Shown here one piece after another: positions 44,621-56,781 of a stretch of DNA of 64,000 nucleotides (position 1 is its first letter; each line of letters opens with the position of its first letter). The stretch is from positions 1-64,000 of the forward strand of contig CM074706.1 of the NCBI GenBank assembly GCA_037367355.1, written 5' to 3'. The position numbers were made by a program, and so were the translations under genes. This stretch comes from Neoscytalidium dimidiatum (taxonomy: Eukaryota; Ascomycota; Dothideomycetes; Botryosphaeriales; Botryosphaeriaceae). The notes beneath the pieces are model-generated. The model ran no database searches. It was given only the letters and a program-made list of their open reading frames with translations, and was not told the DNA's origin.

Positions 44621-46428
44621 CGGATAGGTTGGAATTGGGAGAGTTCGGAGGAAATCTGAAGACGTCTTACGCTGGCTTTGCAGACTTAGACAAGAGCCAT
44701 GGTATTCATGGCGTGGAGAGGGCTATTCTGGACTTTACCGATGAGAGTCAGTTGGATCTATGAACAGGAAACGCGAAGGATTATGATGATTCTCGCGCAG
44801 ATCCGTCCACCAAAACACCCCTTCCGAGATACTTTACCGATAAAGATTCGGCTGAGCACAAGATACTGCACGACGAGTAGAAAGCTCTGTACAGGCCCTT
44901 CCAGATTTTAGATAGTACATTAGAGCCACTATCAGACAGACATTGATCATGAGAATGCACCGTAGCCGAAGTTATTCTCTCAGGAGGTGTTTAAAAGTTG
45001 AGGCATGATGGGGTTAGAAGGACATTGAGATTTTACTTTGAGATTGTACCTGTCAGTTTTAATATCCGTCACTATCTACGTTCGTAACAACATCGAATAG
45101 TGAACTTCGCCCGTAACTCCTTAACCTCTGACCCAGATCTGCGCAAGGTGTTGGCCTTATGCGAACATCATGCCCTAATCCTCACTATCCCTTCATGGAA
45201 ATGTCTATGTACCATCCCAATAGCATCCTACAATGTTTCAGAATGTTAAGGGAACGAAGACGTATGCGGGAAGGAGGATGCTCAACCACTTGAAATAAAG
45301 CCAAACCGCAGCGACGCCGAGAGGCGGAGCACAAACGCGTACGTCTTATGTTAGCACAGTCGTAATATTCAATAAGCATAGATCAAGTCCGGGGAAACTG
45401 TGTGGGCACCAGTGCTCCTGTTTCTGACAACGCCGAGATCTCCGCACTCGGACTTCGGAGCTTAGCTGCGGGTATCGAGCCTGCACACGCAAGCGCCACA
45501 CCTATATCAAACTTCCCCACATGCTTGTCCTTCAACCCCCGCAATTTTCAAATACGAATATATTGAGTGGTATCCTCAAGGAGCACCTATGTAGCTCGCT
45601 TGGAGGCACGATACGGATCCAGTTGATTTCAGGCTCGGACGAATGATCGGATTCTTCGCCAAGCCAGTAGCCTAAGCAGATCTGACAATTAGCCTCATAA
45701 GCGGTCAGAAGTAAGGTTTGTTAGACAGAAGATCGACTACTTAGTCAAACTTGTAATTAGGGGGACTGTCAGGCCTGCCGCCCTCTCTAACATCCTGTCC
45801 CACCCGCATTGGCATTCGACGATCTTCCGCAAGGGCGTGCATCTTCTGCTACAAGCGAAACCAAACCTAAACCTGGTCGGACTCAATAATACCTGGTCAT
45901 TAACGTCCCAGAGATGGAAAGGGCTCCACTAATCCTTGCATATCAGCATACCCTCCATCGGGGCCTCGCTAATTTGCGCATAGTGCCCTACTACGCGTGA
46001 GATCTTGATCCTAATCAGGGTGCAATACCCGCGTAGTATCTCAATATATTTTCATATCATAGACAACATCATACGTAAGTGCTCTTCATCGACGCGAGAT
46101 ACGCGTAAGCAGGAAAAGATACGGAGGACTCGTCAACTGACACATGACCCACGCCGGTGGTATTGATGCAGAAACCTTCAAGCGAAACTGGGCAATATTG
46201 TTTCCTCATACACTAAAACCTCGAACGGAGCCTTATCCTCCGCCCACCATATGGCCCGACAGAACTATATAAATCAGACCGGTTTCCCAGTATCTATCCC
46301 TCATCAATTTCCTCTCAAGCAACTTGATTCATTTCTTGTTCAAAAGCCAAGGATTAACGGTCTCTCGCTTGCCACATATCATCGTTCTTTCTCCAAAAGA
46401 CTTGCCGCTCTAGTGAGGAGATTCAACA
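44621..46428. other. Long intergenic region upstream of the LysM gene
   Basis: About 1.8 kb without a supported gene, AT-leaning. It ends in the LysM promoter with a TATATAAAT-like box near 46264. Confidence 0.5.
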
Positions 46429-47118
46429 ATGATGGGCAATCCTCTCGAAGTACTCGCTGCTATCGTAGCCGGTGCCACCCTCGCCGCTGGAGCATCATCC
46501 TGTAATACAACCGCGCTAAACGCCACGACCGGCCTCTACTATATTTCCGAGTACGGTACCACAATCTTTGACGTAGCGAATGCTACAAACCGTGGTGTTT
46601 GCGACATTGGCCGTTACAACCTCATGGCGGACGTCGAAATCCTTCCTAACGTTGGTCAAGAAATCGTGATCCCGCCAGAGGTCTGTGAACCAGACAACGA
46701 AACTTGCCTTCTCCCGAAGAACAACTCAACTCGGACCTGCATCTACGGCGGCCCAAGACTGTATTACACGGTCAATGGCGACACTTATGACGTCATCGCG
46801 CGCCGATTAAACATCACAGTCGAGTCGCTCATGGGGAACACGATGGGCAATGAGACCGCTACAACCACTCTTGAGCCCGGCCAATTCGTCAAAGTCCCGC
46901 AGTGTGATCCGAGCGAGTGTGTTACACAGCCATACTCATTCACGTACGGAGTCTACAAGGATCTCGCCGAGAAGTATGGCACCACGGTAGGGCAGATAAT
47001 GATGCTCAGCCCGACGTACAATTACAGCCAAAGCATTTTGACTGCGCAGTCGCCGCCATCTATCGTGCTACCCATTAATTGCACTGCTTTAGCAGCAAAT
47101 TACACGGTCCTCGACTGA
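46429..47118 (+). CDS. Secreted LysM-domain protein, effector-like
   Basis: A single exon of 229 aa; the second ATG at 46432 is equally possible. A signal peptide (LEVLAAIVAGATLAAGASS) is followed by two clear LysM modules, about residues 37-86 (YYISEYGTTIFDVANAT...GQEIVIPPEVC) and 111-160 (YYTVNGDTYDVIARRLNIT...GQFVKVPQC), and a third, weaker one at about 168-217 (YGVYKDLAEKYGTTVGQI...). Eight cysteines and about ten N-glycosylation sequons fit an extracellular glycoprotein. LysM modules bind chitin oligomers. Secreted fungal forms without catalytic domains often hide chitin from host immunity or bind bacterial wall. No transmembrane or catalytic domain is present. Confidence 0.92.
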   Translation: MMGNPLEVLAAIVAGATLAAGASSCNTTALNATTGLYYISEYGTTIFDVANATNRGVCDIGRYNLMADVEILPNVGQEIVIPPEVCEPDNETCLLPKNNSTRTCIYGGPRLYYTVNGDTYDVIARRLNITVESLMGNTMGNETATTTLEPGQFVKVPQCDPSECVTQPYSFTYGVYKDLAEKYGTTVGQIMMLSPTYNYSQSILTAQSPPSIVLPINCTALAANYTVLD

Positions 47119-47658
47119 TTTACGTCCTGATACATGAGCAGAGAGCTTTTCAGTTCAAGGCGTAGCTTCAAAAACTTTTGAAAGTTCCGTTGAAGCCGAT
47201 GGGGACGTACGGTGCGACGGATGGCGACATGGAGATAGGGCTCGAACAGGAACTGTCCTGTAGCATAATGCTTCGTTTTTGGGTGAGGGATGGGCTCTTG
47301 AATCCCAAATACTCTCACATGTATGGCTGTATATATTTTCATAATGCGCCAGGGATGAATTCATTCCAAGCTTGTATTGACCCTCTATTGGCGTTATAAT
47401 AACATACAGATGCAGAGCAATGGGATAACGACCAATCTTTACTAGCGCCCTATTTGCAGCGCCGCCTTGTGTTGAGGTGCAGCAATGTTGTAAAAGTACG
47501 AGTGTTGATCTGACATGCTGAATGAGCAGTACCAGAAGAGCCCCTGATTATACTCCAGTGCAGCTGGTATGCAGCTGAAATTAGACTGCGAGTATATGCG
47601 CGTGCTTTTTTCAACTCCTTGTTCCCATACTGCATTATTAGTACCTGGTAGCGGCGCA
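47119..47658. other. Convergent spacer
   Basis: 540 bp between the LysM stop and the stop of the minus-strand secreted-protein gene. No gene supported. Confidence 0.5.
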
Positions 47659-48867
47659 CTAAAGCTCTCCGACATAGTCGAATTTAAGGCTGAGCTCCGT
47701 AGCAAAAGCAAAAGAACCTGATGATCCCGGCCATAGTAAGCGGTTCAACCACGGGAGTTTCTGCATCATTCGTGAAGCAGCCGACGCGTCTTTAAAGAAG
47801 TAATCCTCTACAGCCACATGCTGCCAGACAGTCATATTGATGAAAATAGAATTCTCAAAGATTGGATCAAAAACATCTGCGGGATGATTCCTTAGAGGTG
47901 TGAATGCAGATGTTAGCTGTTTGTGTCAGATGTCTGCTTAGGTCGGTTTGAAGGACGTACCCAACTCGCAAAGATTTACCACTTTGAACGAAGTTTAGCA
48001 GCCCGTCGGCAGTACTAGGATCTTCCCTGAGGATTGATTCTATGTAGGCTCGCCTAATCTGTAGTGTTCGGTAGATATCCTCATGGTTGGTGCCCTCACC
48101 GCTGTCACCGAGGAAGAGACCAACGTGCACCTTGGCATTTTTGTTCACTCGCGCGTCATCGTCGAATGACGAAGTGGTAGCATTCCATACAAGGCGTGCC
48201 AGTGGAGTCAATAGTGCGAGGTAATTATCAGGTCGGGCAAAAACATGCTGTCCATGTTTTCAGTTATGTTACAATGACCCATAATGAGCTCCCGTTACTT
48301 ACACTTGCAGTGTTACTTTGATAAGCCTGGCTTTGCTGAGTAGCCTTCAAAGCTTCTAAACTCTTCCAGATATGTCTCGCCAAGGACACTGGCTGGTATA
48401 TGGACGGAGTCGGCGTCCACGATGTCTAAATTTGTTAGCCATCGTTTCTCTAGCGCGTGTTAGGGGATGGGGATCTCTCACAAAAGGAGCAAAAGAATCA
48501 TTCCATGCATCTAGCTCAGGAAGGTGGATAGTGTCGCGGTAGTGGTAGCCTTGCCAGTATTGAAGTAAAGCTCCATTAGACGCATTTGCGGTCTGCTCTG
48601 TGTCTAGTGCGTGGACTCTACCGCTAGTCAGTCTTCAAAACCGGGTAAAATTGTACCAGAAAAAAAAAGGTCTACTCACATCTCGTATTGATAGCGATAC
48701 TCTTCATCTGTCCCATTCAGCGGCTTTCCAGCCATGATCCAAAGGCGAACATCATCTGTTGTTTTTGCTATCGCAGTGTAGTCCAAACTTTGGGCGGACG
48801 TGGGTATGGCTAACCCAAGACGGACGAAAAGAAGGATGACCGTCACAGAGATAGTCTGGCAAAGCAT
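47659..48867 (-). CDS. Secreted protein of unknown family, five exons
   Basis: Exons 48867-48680, 48623-48482, 48425-48303, 48247-47961 and 47890-47659 splice in frame to about 323 aa. The second acceptor could also be 6 bp further (48617), dropping two residues. It starts with a signal peptide (TISVTVILLFVRLGLAIPTSA). Well-formed segments include DVRLWIMAGKPLNGTDEEYR, GALLQYWQGYHYRDTIHLPE, ALLTPLARLVWNATTSSFDD and VHVGLFLGDSGEGTNHEDIY, with many N-glycosylation sites. The frame ends KFDYVGEL. I recognise no domain. The Asp-Ser-Gly/His-Glu-Asp run (GDSGEGTNHED) could be a hydrolase-like or metal site, but this is speculation. Confidence 0.75.
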
Positions 48868-49920
48868 GTTGATCTAATCAGGCAATTTGTACTCCTGTCA
48901 ATTGGTCTCATAATCGAGCGGGTGCGCTTGTCATATTTATAGATGGCCACTCCAGCTCTTCGCTGTCGATATCCGCTTGCAGATGGAGCTCCGCATATCT
49001 ATCGTATTCATATGAGACATCGAGAGAGCCTGGGAATGCCAAGCGCTTCTTCGCAAAATCTCGGTTAGACTAGGATGTCACCGCCACGTCGGCCTTCATC
49101 TGCATTCCCTTCATGTCGAAATGAGACCTCACCAACCAATATAGCGCCACGCTCGGGCATATGTAAGCGGCTGAATTTCGGCCCGGGTGATAAGGTGGAT
49201 CTCCTTGCCGTGCCAAGCAGCGCATAGGCCTGCGTTGAACCCTCCGAAAAGAGCTACGTTCCCACCACCGTTCGTAATTCGTGCCTCTCTCACCCTTTCT
49301 CCCTTCGTTGCAGATCAACGACAATAAGTGATGAAGTGCGAAGGGCTGGAGCCCGTAGAAGATTCCGAGAGGGAGTGTTATGACCAGGCTGCTGAGCCCT
49401 TTAATTGAGGAGGAGCGCAACCTGTTGGATGTAGGACGGAAAATACGGAGAGTTATTTTGACCAGTGAACGAAAGACTTGAACGTAGTAGATCAATCTTT
49501 CGTGTGTTCAAAAGAAGGGAAAGACCATTACTACCACCAAGCGCCTAGTGCATCTTAACAATATGTTTCTACCATATTTTCCACGCTTTGTATTTGCGTA
49601 AGTTAGGAACAAAATTGACTGGTGTTTGACACCATCCTCTCTAAGGTCTTTACGGTTTGATGACACTGCGGTGCAAATGGATAACCTCCACGCACAATAG
49701 GCGTGGCCCGAGCCTTGCTTAAGTATATCAACTTCATTCACAACATTTGCATATCGATGTCAAAGTACGGACATTTAAGAACTGTCCGGATACTGTCGTC
49801 CTCGTCTGCAATACTTCAGAGTTAACAATGCTATCCTAGGACGAACTACATCTGAATAAGCTTGGACCAACGAGGAATTTTCGAAAGAACTTTATTTTCC
49901 TTGCAGGGTTCCACGGGAAC
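48868..49920. other. Intergenic, no supported gene
   Basis: About 1.05 kb. A minus frame at 49495-49070 (141 codons) is open but has no recognised features. Confidence 0.45.
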
Positions 49921-51916
49921 TCAAATCTTGCCACCGATCTTAGAGTTCTCCACCTTAATTGTATCGATAGGCTGGCCGTCTAGAATGTCAGCTGTTTCGG
50001 ATAGCGTAACATCCCATCTGTCTTCGTACATCCGGCGTAGAGCGAGCGTGGAAGTGGGCTGATTGACAAAATCTGCTTGTTGGCCTGAAGGAAAGAAGTG
50101 ATGGAGAACAGCAAAAACCAATCCCGAAGATAGGAAACCATAGATATAGCTAAGGTAGTACAACTCCGTTGCACCGGCCGGCACTGATATCGACGTATCA
50201 ACGGCTGCTACAAAGCCTGGCATGCATGGAGCAACTCCTATGAGCCACTGCAGATGGAAGTCAGCTTGAATATTACAAGAAATTCCGCATGGCAGCGCCA
50301 ATAAAGCTCATGGACACTTACCGCTGCGATGGCCCGCCAATTAACTCCATGGTCGTACCAATATATGCTTGTTTTGTCTCCGACATAGAGATGGTCCACG
50401 TTGATTTTTTGACGGTTGACCAAGAGGTAGCTCGAGACCATCAACCCTGTCATCGGGCCCAGAAAGACACTGTAGCTCGAAAGCACAGTGAGAAAGGTGG
50501 TTGCAGTGTTAACGAGCCTCCAAGGGTTGACTACAACGCTTAGAACAGCGGTTATGTAGGCACCACGCCGGATATTGAGATAACTGGGAAATGTAGCGGC
50601 AAGGTCAAAGCCTCCGGACAGAGCATTGCCTGGGACGTTACAACCCAATTGTGAGATAACTAGGCAGAGCCCGCCAAAGAAGACAGCGGCGCGAGTCCCG
50701 GAGCTATTGTCTTGCACCTGTAGTTGCTGAAGAAGCGTCGGTGGATTCCATATGGCCTCGCCACCGAGACGATTCTGAGTCGCAGCGGTCACCAGAATGC
50801 CGAGGGTTGACGTCAAGATACCATAGAAGGGGAAAGCAAGCGCTTGACCCCAGGTAGCGTGCTTTGACCTGATAGCAAAACGGGCGTAGTCGTTCTGGTT
50901 GAGGATGCCAGCAGCTATGGATCCAATGGTCGAGATGATGCCGTAAACCATCAGCCACGCCACACTGTTGGGGCCACCGGTCTTAGGAAGTGTCGTGTCG
51001 TTGCTTATTGTACTGCCAAATCCAGCAGGCCCCATGGTTGCTAGAGCCCATATGAAGAGAACCACGAAAAAGATGATTGTCATAGTTGATGCAACGTAAA
51101 AGAACTTCTGAAGGCGATGGGGCCGGATCCAGATGAGAGGCAGGGAAATGACGGAGAAAACGATGTATGCCACGAATGATGCGGTTGTCATGCCGATGTT
51201 TTCGGGCATGTGGTTAGGGATGTGGTCTTCCAGATTCGGGTCCCATGAGAGGAGAATCACGTAAATGCATTCCCCTCCAATCCAACCGTTAAAGCCATAC
51301 CAAATAAGCGACAAGAATATGCGGTTCCAGATGGGAAACTGAGAACCCCACATCCCCCATACTGTCCGATTTATGACGGGAAATCCAACTATTTCGATAG
51401 TGAGAGACGGTAACGAACCTGAGATCAGATGACTAACCATGGTAGTGCGCTCCAGGAAGCGAGTTGAGGATTACAGCTAGCGTAGCAAGAATATTTCCAA
51501 TGATGATACCTACGTAATAAGTGAGGTGCCAATTATGAACAAACTAACGCACTTACAAATCAAAGCTTGCCACCAAGTCAGACCCAGAGGAATCAAAGCG
51601 CTGCCTGTTAGGTATGTCGCAATATTGCAATTGATGAGGAGCCCTGGTGTAATCAGTTCTCGTCTCTGTTGGTGGTATTCATATCCTTGGGTCATACAGT
51701 AGTTGTGAAAGGTAAGAAAACCCCAGGTCCGCCTGCCTGATTCTAAGGGCCGGATATCATCGTTCTGGTATGAAAATCAGTATTAAAGCGGTACTGGATT
51801 GATGAATCAGGGTGCCGTATATGTCTGGGAAAGCAGCGCATACTGCACTGGGAACTTACAATCCATCTTGAAACGTAATCAAGCTTCACTCGCGCAGCCC
51901 AGGACTGAAGAGCCAT
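49921..51916 (-). CDS. NCS1 family nucleobase/allantoin/hydantoin-type permease
   Basis: Six exons (51916-51860, 51764-51698, 51643-51557, 51509-51438, 51388-50322, 50247-49921) give 558 aa in one frame. NCS1 hallmarks: INDDIRPLESGRRTWGF with FHNYWLLINCNIATYL in TM1, GLTWWQALICIIIGNIL, PGAHYHVGFPVINRTVWGMWGS in TM3, WYGFNGWIGGECIY, IAAGILNQNDYARFA, and GNALSGGFDLAATFPSYLNIRRG. About 12 membrane segments are expected; it sits in the plasma membrane. The relatives import uracil, allantoin, thiamine or hydantoins with Na+ or H+. Divergent orientation beside a hydantoinase/oxoprolinase gene points to a cyclic-ureide or 5-oxoproline-like substrate. Confidence 0.93.
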
Positions 51917-52739
51917 GGTAGCGATGAGTTCTATGATTGAAGTCTCCCAACTCCACTGGGAGAATGGAAGAACACAATGACAGGACGTCAACCTGAGGGA
52001 AGGAAAACATGTGGATCAAAAGCCGGGGCGCTCCGACGATAAGCCATCCGGAAATATTGCCTGTCCTTGTCTAGCACGCGCATCAGCTGGCTCCTGAAGC
52101 GATACCGATTCGCTTTGCGTTGGATGGTCATGTAACGCGACTCATCGCGGAAGATAAGGGCCGGCAGATGCAAGTCGCGTGCTTCTTTCAGGGTCCCGGC
52201 AATTGTCATGCGGGAAGCCCGAAGCGTGATGAATTGCCGGTTCGGCTTGCGTTATGCCGCGTCACGGCCGGCTGAAAGTATGTTGTCCGGTCGGCAACAA
52301 ATAATTAACCAGTTGAAGCATCTCCGTAACTTTTCTTACATTTCTTTAAGCATCGCAAGACTTTCCTACCGTTCCTATAGCATCATAGTAGCATACATTC
52401 CACAGTTATAACTTTTATTTATTTCACGTAATTGCAGAATGCGTATTATGCAGCAACCCAATGCCTCTCTTTCTCGAGCATGGCAGAAGCCGCGACCACA
52501 AGCAGCCACAGCGCCACTCGGTTTCCAGCCCCACACTGCCGAGATTAATTCCGATTCTCCACACATGCATCTTGAGTCATCACCATTAGTTGACGGCATG
52601 TCTGTAGAGCTGGAAACGACTTGGAGGGCCCTTGAAAGGCCTAATTGGCGCCTTCATTTGGAGGATATGTATCCCACCGACAGCGACAGGGCACATCAGG
52701 TCCATCGGCAGTTTCCAACACAGCAGATCGATAACAGTC
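51917..52739. promoter_or_regulatory. Bidirectional promoter, NCS1 permease / hydantoinase
   Basis: 823 bp between divergent starts. A minus frame at 52209-51988 (73 codons) has no similarity I recognise and is probably chance. CCGGCAA/CGGC-rich words cluster around 52190-52295, but no defined operator can be claimed. Confidence 0.4.
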
Positions 52740-55700
52740 ATGTACCGCATAGGTGTAGACGTTGGCGGTACCAACTCCGATGCGGCAATCCTAGACATCA
52801 CTGCTTTCGACAGTCCTAGCCGTGGTGTTCTCGCATCCTTCAAAGCCTCGACAACACCAGACATCACAAGCGGGATTGAAAAGGCAATCCAAAGTGTCCT
52901 TGCTCAATCCAACGTCAACAAGACCAACGTTCTCAGCGTCACCATCGGCACAACGCACTTCATCAATGCCCTGGTAGAAGCCGATGCTCGACGACTGTCC
53001 AAGGTAGCCGTCGTAAGACTCTGCGGCCCTTTCACTAGACAGATCCCCCCTTTTGCTGATTTTCCCGTCGGCCTCCGCCGAGTCTTGGATGGAGGAGCCT
53101 ACTACCTTGATGGAGGCCTCGAAATCGATGGGCGCGAAATTGCGCAGCTCGATCATGGACAAATCCGCAAAGCAGCCCTTGACATCGTTGCGTCTGGAGT
53201 ACGATGCGTAGCGCTTGTGGGCGTTTTTGCTCCCCTGGACCACGCCGGAATCCATGAGGAAACATGCAAGAAAATTATCCTGGAGGCGTCGCCGGAGTTA
53301 ACGGTTGTCTGTTCTCAGGACCTTGGAAGCACCGGCCTTCTTGAGCGGGAAAACGCAACAATCCTGAACGCTGCGATCCTCAACACGGCCAAAAAGACTA
53401 TCCGAGGTTTCAAGCGTGCTATGGCGCGGCTTGACCTATCTTGTCCACTATATCTGTCACAGAACGACGGCACCCTGTTGGAAGCCGACGCCGCCGCCAA
53501 GCACCCAATCAAGACTTTTGCAAGCGGCCCCACCAACAGCATGACGGGAGCAGCCTTCCTCGCTGGTCTGGACAAAACGAAAGCATTGCCACATGCTGAA
53601 GAAGAGCTGGCTACCAGCGACCAAGAGGAATCTCAGATCCTTGTCGTTGATATCGGAGGCACGACGACTGACGTGTGCGCGTTGCTACCATCTGGATTCC
53701 CTCGCCAGGCTCCTGGCTTTGTTGAAGTTGGTGGCATACGAACGGCTTTCTCCATGCCCGAGGTGGCTTCGATTGGCCTCGGAGGTGGCAGCAAAGTCGA
53801 AGTGCATGCTGAATCTGGCGAGGTGACAGTTGGACCAGGCTCCGTGGGTCATTACTTGACTACTGAAGCCCTCGTCTTCGGTGGATCCACCCTTACCGCA
53901 TCTGACATCGCAGTGGCATCTGGGGAAGCCGAGCTCGGTGATCAAAAGCTGACTGAGAACGTTCCGCGCGGTGTAGTTGAGGCAGCCCGCAAGAAGACCA
54001 AGAAATTGATCGAGACAGTGGTCGAGCGGATGAGGATATCCGCAGCACCCGTCCATGTTCTCTTGGTCGGTGGAGGATCTCTCTTGGTTTCTGGAAATCT
54101 GGATGGCGTTGCAAAATTGACCAAACCAATCTACCACGACGCGGCGAATGCGGTGGGCGCAGCGATTGCCAAGGTTTCCGGCGACGTGGATGCCATCGAG
54201 ATTCTGGAGGGTGCGGACGAAAGAGCCGTCGTCAAGTCTGCTTGCGAAAAGGCGATCAACCAGGCAATATCTAAAGGTGCAGATCCACAAGATGTGAAGA
54301 TTGTCGAGATCAACAAGATACCATTACAATATGCAGCAAACCGGGCAGTTCGGCTGCAGGTCAGAGCGGTGGGAAGGTTGGCCGTCCCGGAAGGAGTGAC
54401 CCAGCAGAAAACCGTTAATGGGCACGAGACATCCCTAGAAAATGAAGAAGATGAAGAAATTGAAGAGGCCAAAATCACGATATCAGATGCCCTAGAGCCG
54501 ACAACGAAGCCGTCTCTATTCCTAGACCTTGAGACATATCGACCAAACGTTAAGAATGGGGTTTGGTATATCTCTGAAGTAGATCTCGAACTTATTGCAA
54601 CAGGAGCCGGCGTGCTTGGAACAGGAGGCGGTGGACCAACACATCACGAACTTCTCAAAGGACTTCAGATCTTGCGATCTGGTGGCGCGGGAAAGATGCG
54701 TGTGATATCTCCCTCTGCGGTGAAAGACTCCGATTTGATCTGCTTCGGATCGTGGTATGGTGCCCCGAGCGTGATCAATGAGAGAGTTTCGGGAGGCCGC
54801 GAGATCCCCAATGGAATAGACACTGTGCTCAAGGTTCTGGGGCATCAATCATTCGACGCCCTCTTTACGGATGAAATGTTAGTCCTCCCAAACGTCGCAA
54901 AGGCTTTATAATTAATTTTTGCATAGAGGAGGTGGCAACGGTCTCTCAGCATTTCCCACAAGTGCGGAGTATGATGTCCCAGTTGTTGACGGCGACGCCA
55001 TGGGACGAGCTTATCCAACAATGTATCATGGTAAGTGTCATGCATAAGCTATCTATCATGACGGGCCATTACTCACGAAGACTTAGCTACCTTATACATC
55101 AATGGTCATTCAATCACGCCATGTGCTGTAGGAGATGCACGTGGCAACGTGTCAATCGTAATGGTATGAATTGCCAGTCCTGTCTCGTTTCACTTCGTGA
55201 GCCCAGCTGATCAAATGAAAAGAATGCAGAGTCACCTACAAGAGTGGAAACCATGTTAAGGACAACTGCAATCGAGCTTGGCCTTGGATGCGCAGTTTGT
55301 GCATCTCCGCTCCGTGGATCCGCCATCAAAGAGCACGGAGTCCATAACACCATTTCTCAAGCCTGGTACATCGGGCGGGCTGTTCACATATCCCGGAAGA
55401 AGAAATCAAATTATATCGATGCAATCGTAAGTCACGCTCTTCGCGCCTTCTGACCTTTCCAACCTTTTCGCAGACCCTTGGCTGCGAGCTAACATGTATG
55501 TTCGAACAGTTTGCTGTAAAACCGGGTCGACTTCTTTTTAGTGGCAAGATCATTGACGTGAGACGTGATGTCAGCGGTGGCTATACCATGGGCAGTGTTC
55601 TTCTCGCTCCTGTGAAGAACGATGCTACCGAACTTACTGTTACCGAGAGCTCGATCCTGGATCGGCACATGATCATTCCGTTCCAGAACGAATACCTGTA

Positions 55701-55989
55701 CGCCGCGTACACTTATTCAACCGGGTCAGCTGATGCCGAGGAAGTCGTGTGTACGGTACCTGATTTGATCTCAATCCTTGGGCAGGATGGTGAAGCTATT
55801 GGGTCACAAGATTTGCGCTACGGCTTGGTGGTCAGTGTGATTGCTATGCCGTCACATCCATTGTGGAAGACAGAACAAGGCCTAAATGTAGGCGGGCCTG
55901 AAGGGTTTGGACTCAAGATCCCATTTGTTGGCGTTGGCGAATACACCGACCCCAGAAGCGTTATCGAAGATTTTGAGAATTCTTTGTGA
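52740..55989 (+). CDS. Hydantoinase/oxoprolinase with C-terminal DUF917 domain
   Basis: Five exons (52740-54877, 54927-55030, 55087-55163, 55223-55426, 55510-55989) give 1000 aa. The ATG at 52740 is right before MYRIGVDVGGTNSDAAI, the first phosphate-binding loop; a second ATP-grasp-like loop of the actin/hsp70 fold is VVDIGGTTTDVCAL. Order: Hydantoinase A N-terminal domain (about 1-195), hydantoinase A (about 210-510), an acidic linker (ENEEDEEIEEAK), then DUF917 from about 625 (VDLELIATGAGVLGTGGGG...) to the end. The family hydrolyses cyclic amides such as hydantoins or 5-oxoproline using ATP. The divergent NCS1 permease is its likely supplier. All splice phases agree; no lesion seen. Confidence 0.94.
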
Positions 55990-56353
55990 ATGGGTGTATT
56001 AGAAATTGGCGGAGAGAACTGAGTGGGTTGCTTGCAACACGACATTGCTGCTACGGTTTGGATCGCCGAGCCGACGGCTCTCTGTATTTATTTGAAGACT
56101 ACAACAGGATTCCAGGCGATATTCAAGTTGTTACCTCGTATGGACATGGACTAGATGTTACGAGTAAAGAGCGCTTATCAAAGCCATTCCTGGAATAGTG
56201 TCAAAAAATAGGTTTTACTCTTCCTACACATCTTTTATCTAGACTTCAGATAGAAAAAAAATAAGAAATATAATGTGGGCAAAAAGATTTATAAGAACAG
56301 CACAGTCATGCTGTTGCGTGCAATTTCAGAACTGATTAGATATCCTCCTTAAC
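55990..56353. other. Spacer
   Basis: 364 bp, AT-rich toward its right end. No gene supported. Confidence 0.5.
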
Positions 56354-56781
56354 TACACTGAATACACAAAATCGCTACCAAACAAACCAATAGGAATTTG
56401 AAATATTCCACGAGATACGCCAGTCATAACGTGTTGTGCAGCTTTCACTGTGGCAATTGGCGTAAAAGATTATCCGTCCCTGGTGTGAAGCACCTGCCGC
56501 TTCGTGGTCCCATCCTTGCCAGCGACAACAACAGCAGCATGATATGAATTTGTATTCCTCTCTTCGGCTGTTGGACCATCCAGTAGAGCATCCAGATTCC
56601 CTTCTGGGAATGCATTTCCAAATACATGCACAGACGTCCGAATGTAGCTGACTCCGATGGACTTCCACAGTGTGATGAGGTCAGGCAGCGTAATGGGAGA
56701 ACATGTTACGTTTCCTTTGCCGTCTTCGAAGTTGAAATGCATAAAAGCGCCGAATCTCCTGCAGGATAGCATCATAGACAA
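56354..56781 (-). pseudogene. Unidentified gene fragment with TAA stop
   Basis: The minus frame 56781-56470 (FGAFMHFNFEDGKGNVTC..., LPDLITLWKSIGVSYIRTSV) ends at TAA (56472-56470). The frame continues well formed beyond it as SFTPIATVKAAQHVMTGVSR and IFQIPIGLFGSDFVYSV before a TAG. A CAA-to-TAA change would explain the break. Family unknown; upstream exons were not found. Confidence 0.4.

Noticed and set aside
47225..47260. tRNA-like T-loop (GTTCGAGCC on the minus strand)
   Set aside because: No acceptor stem, anticodon arm or A box at the right spacing.
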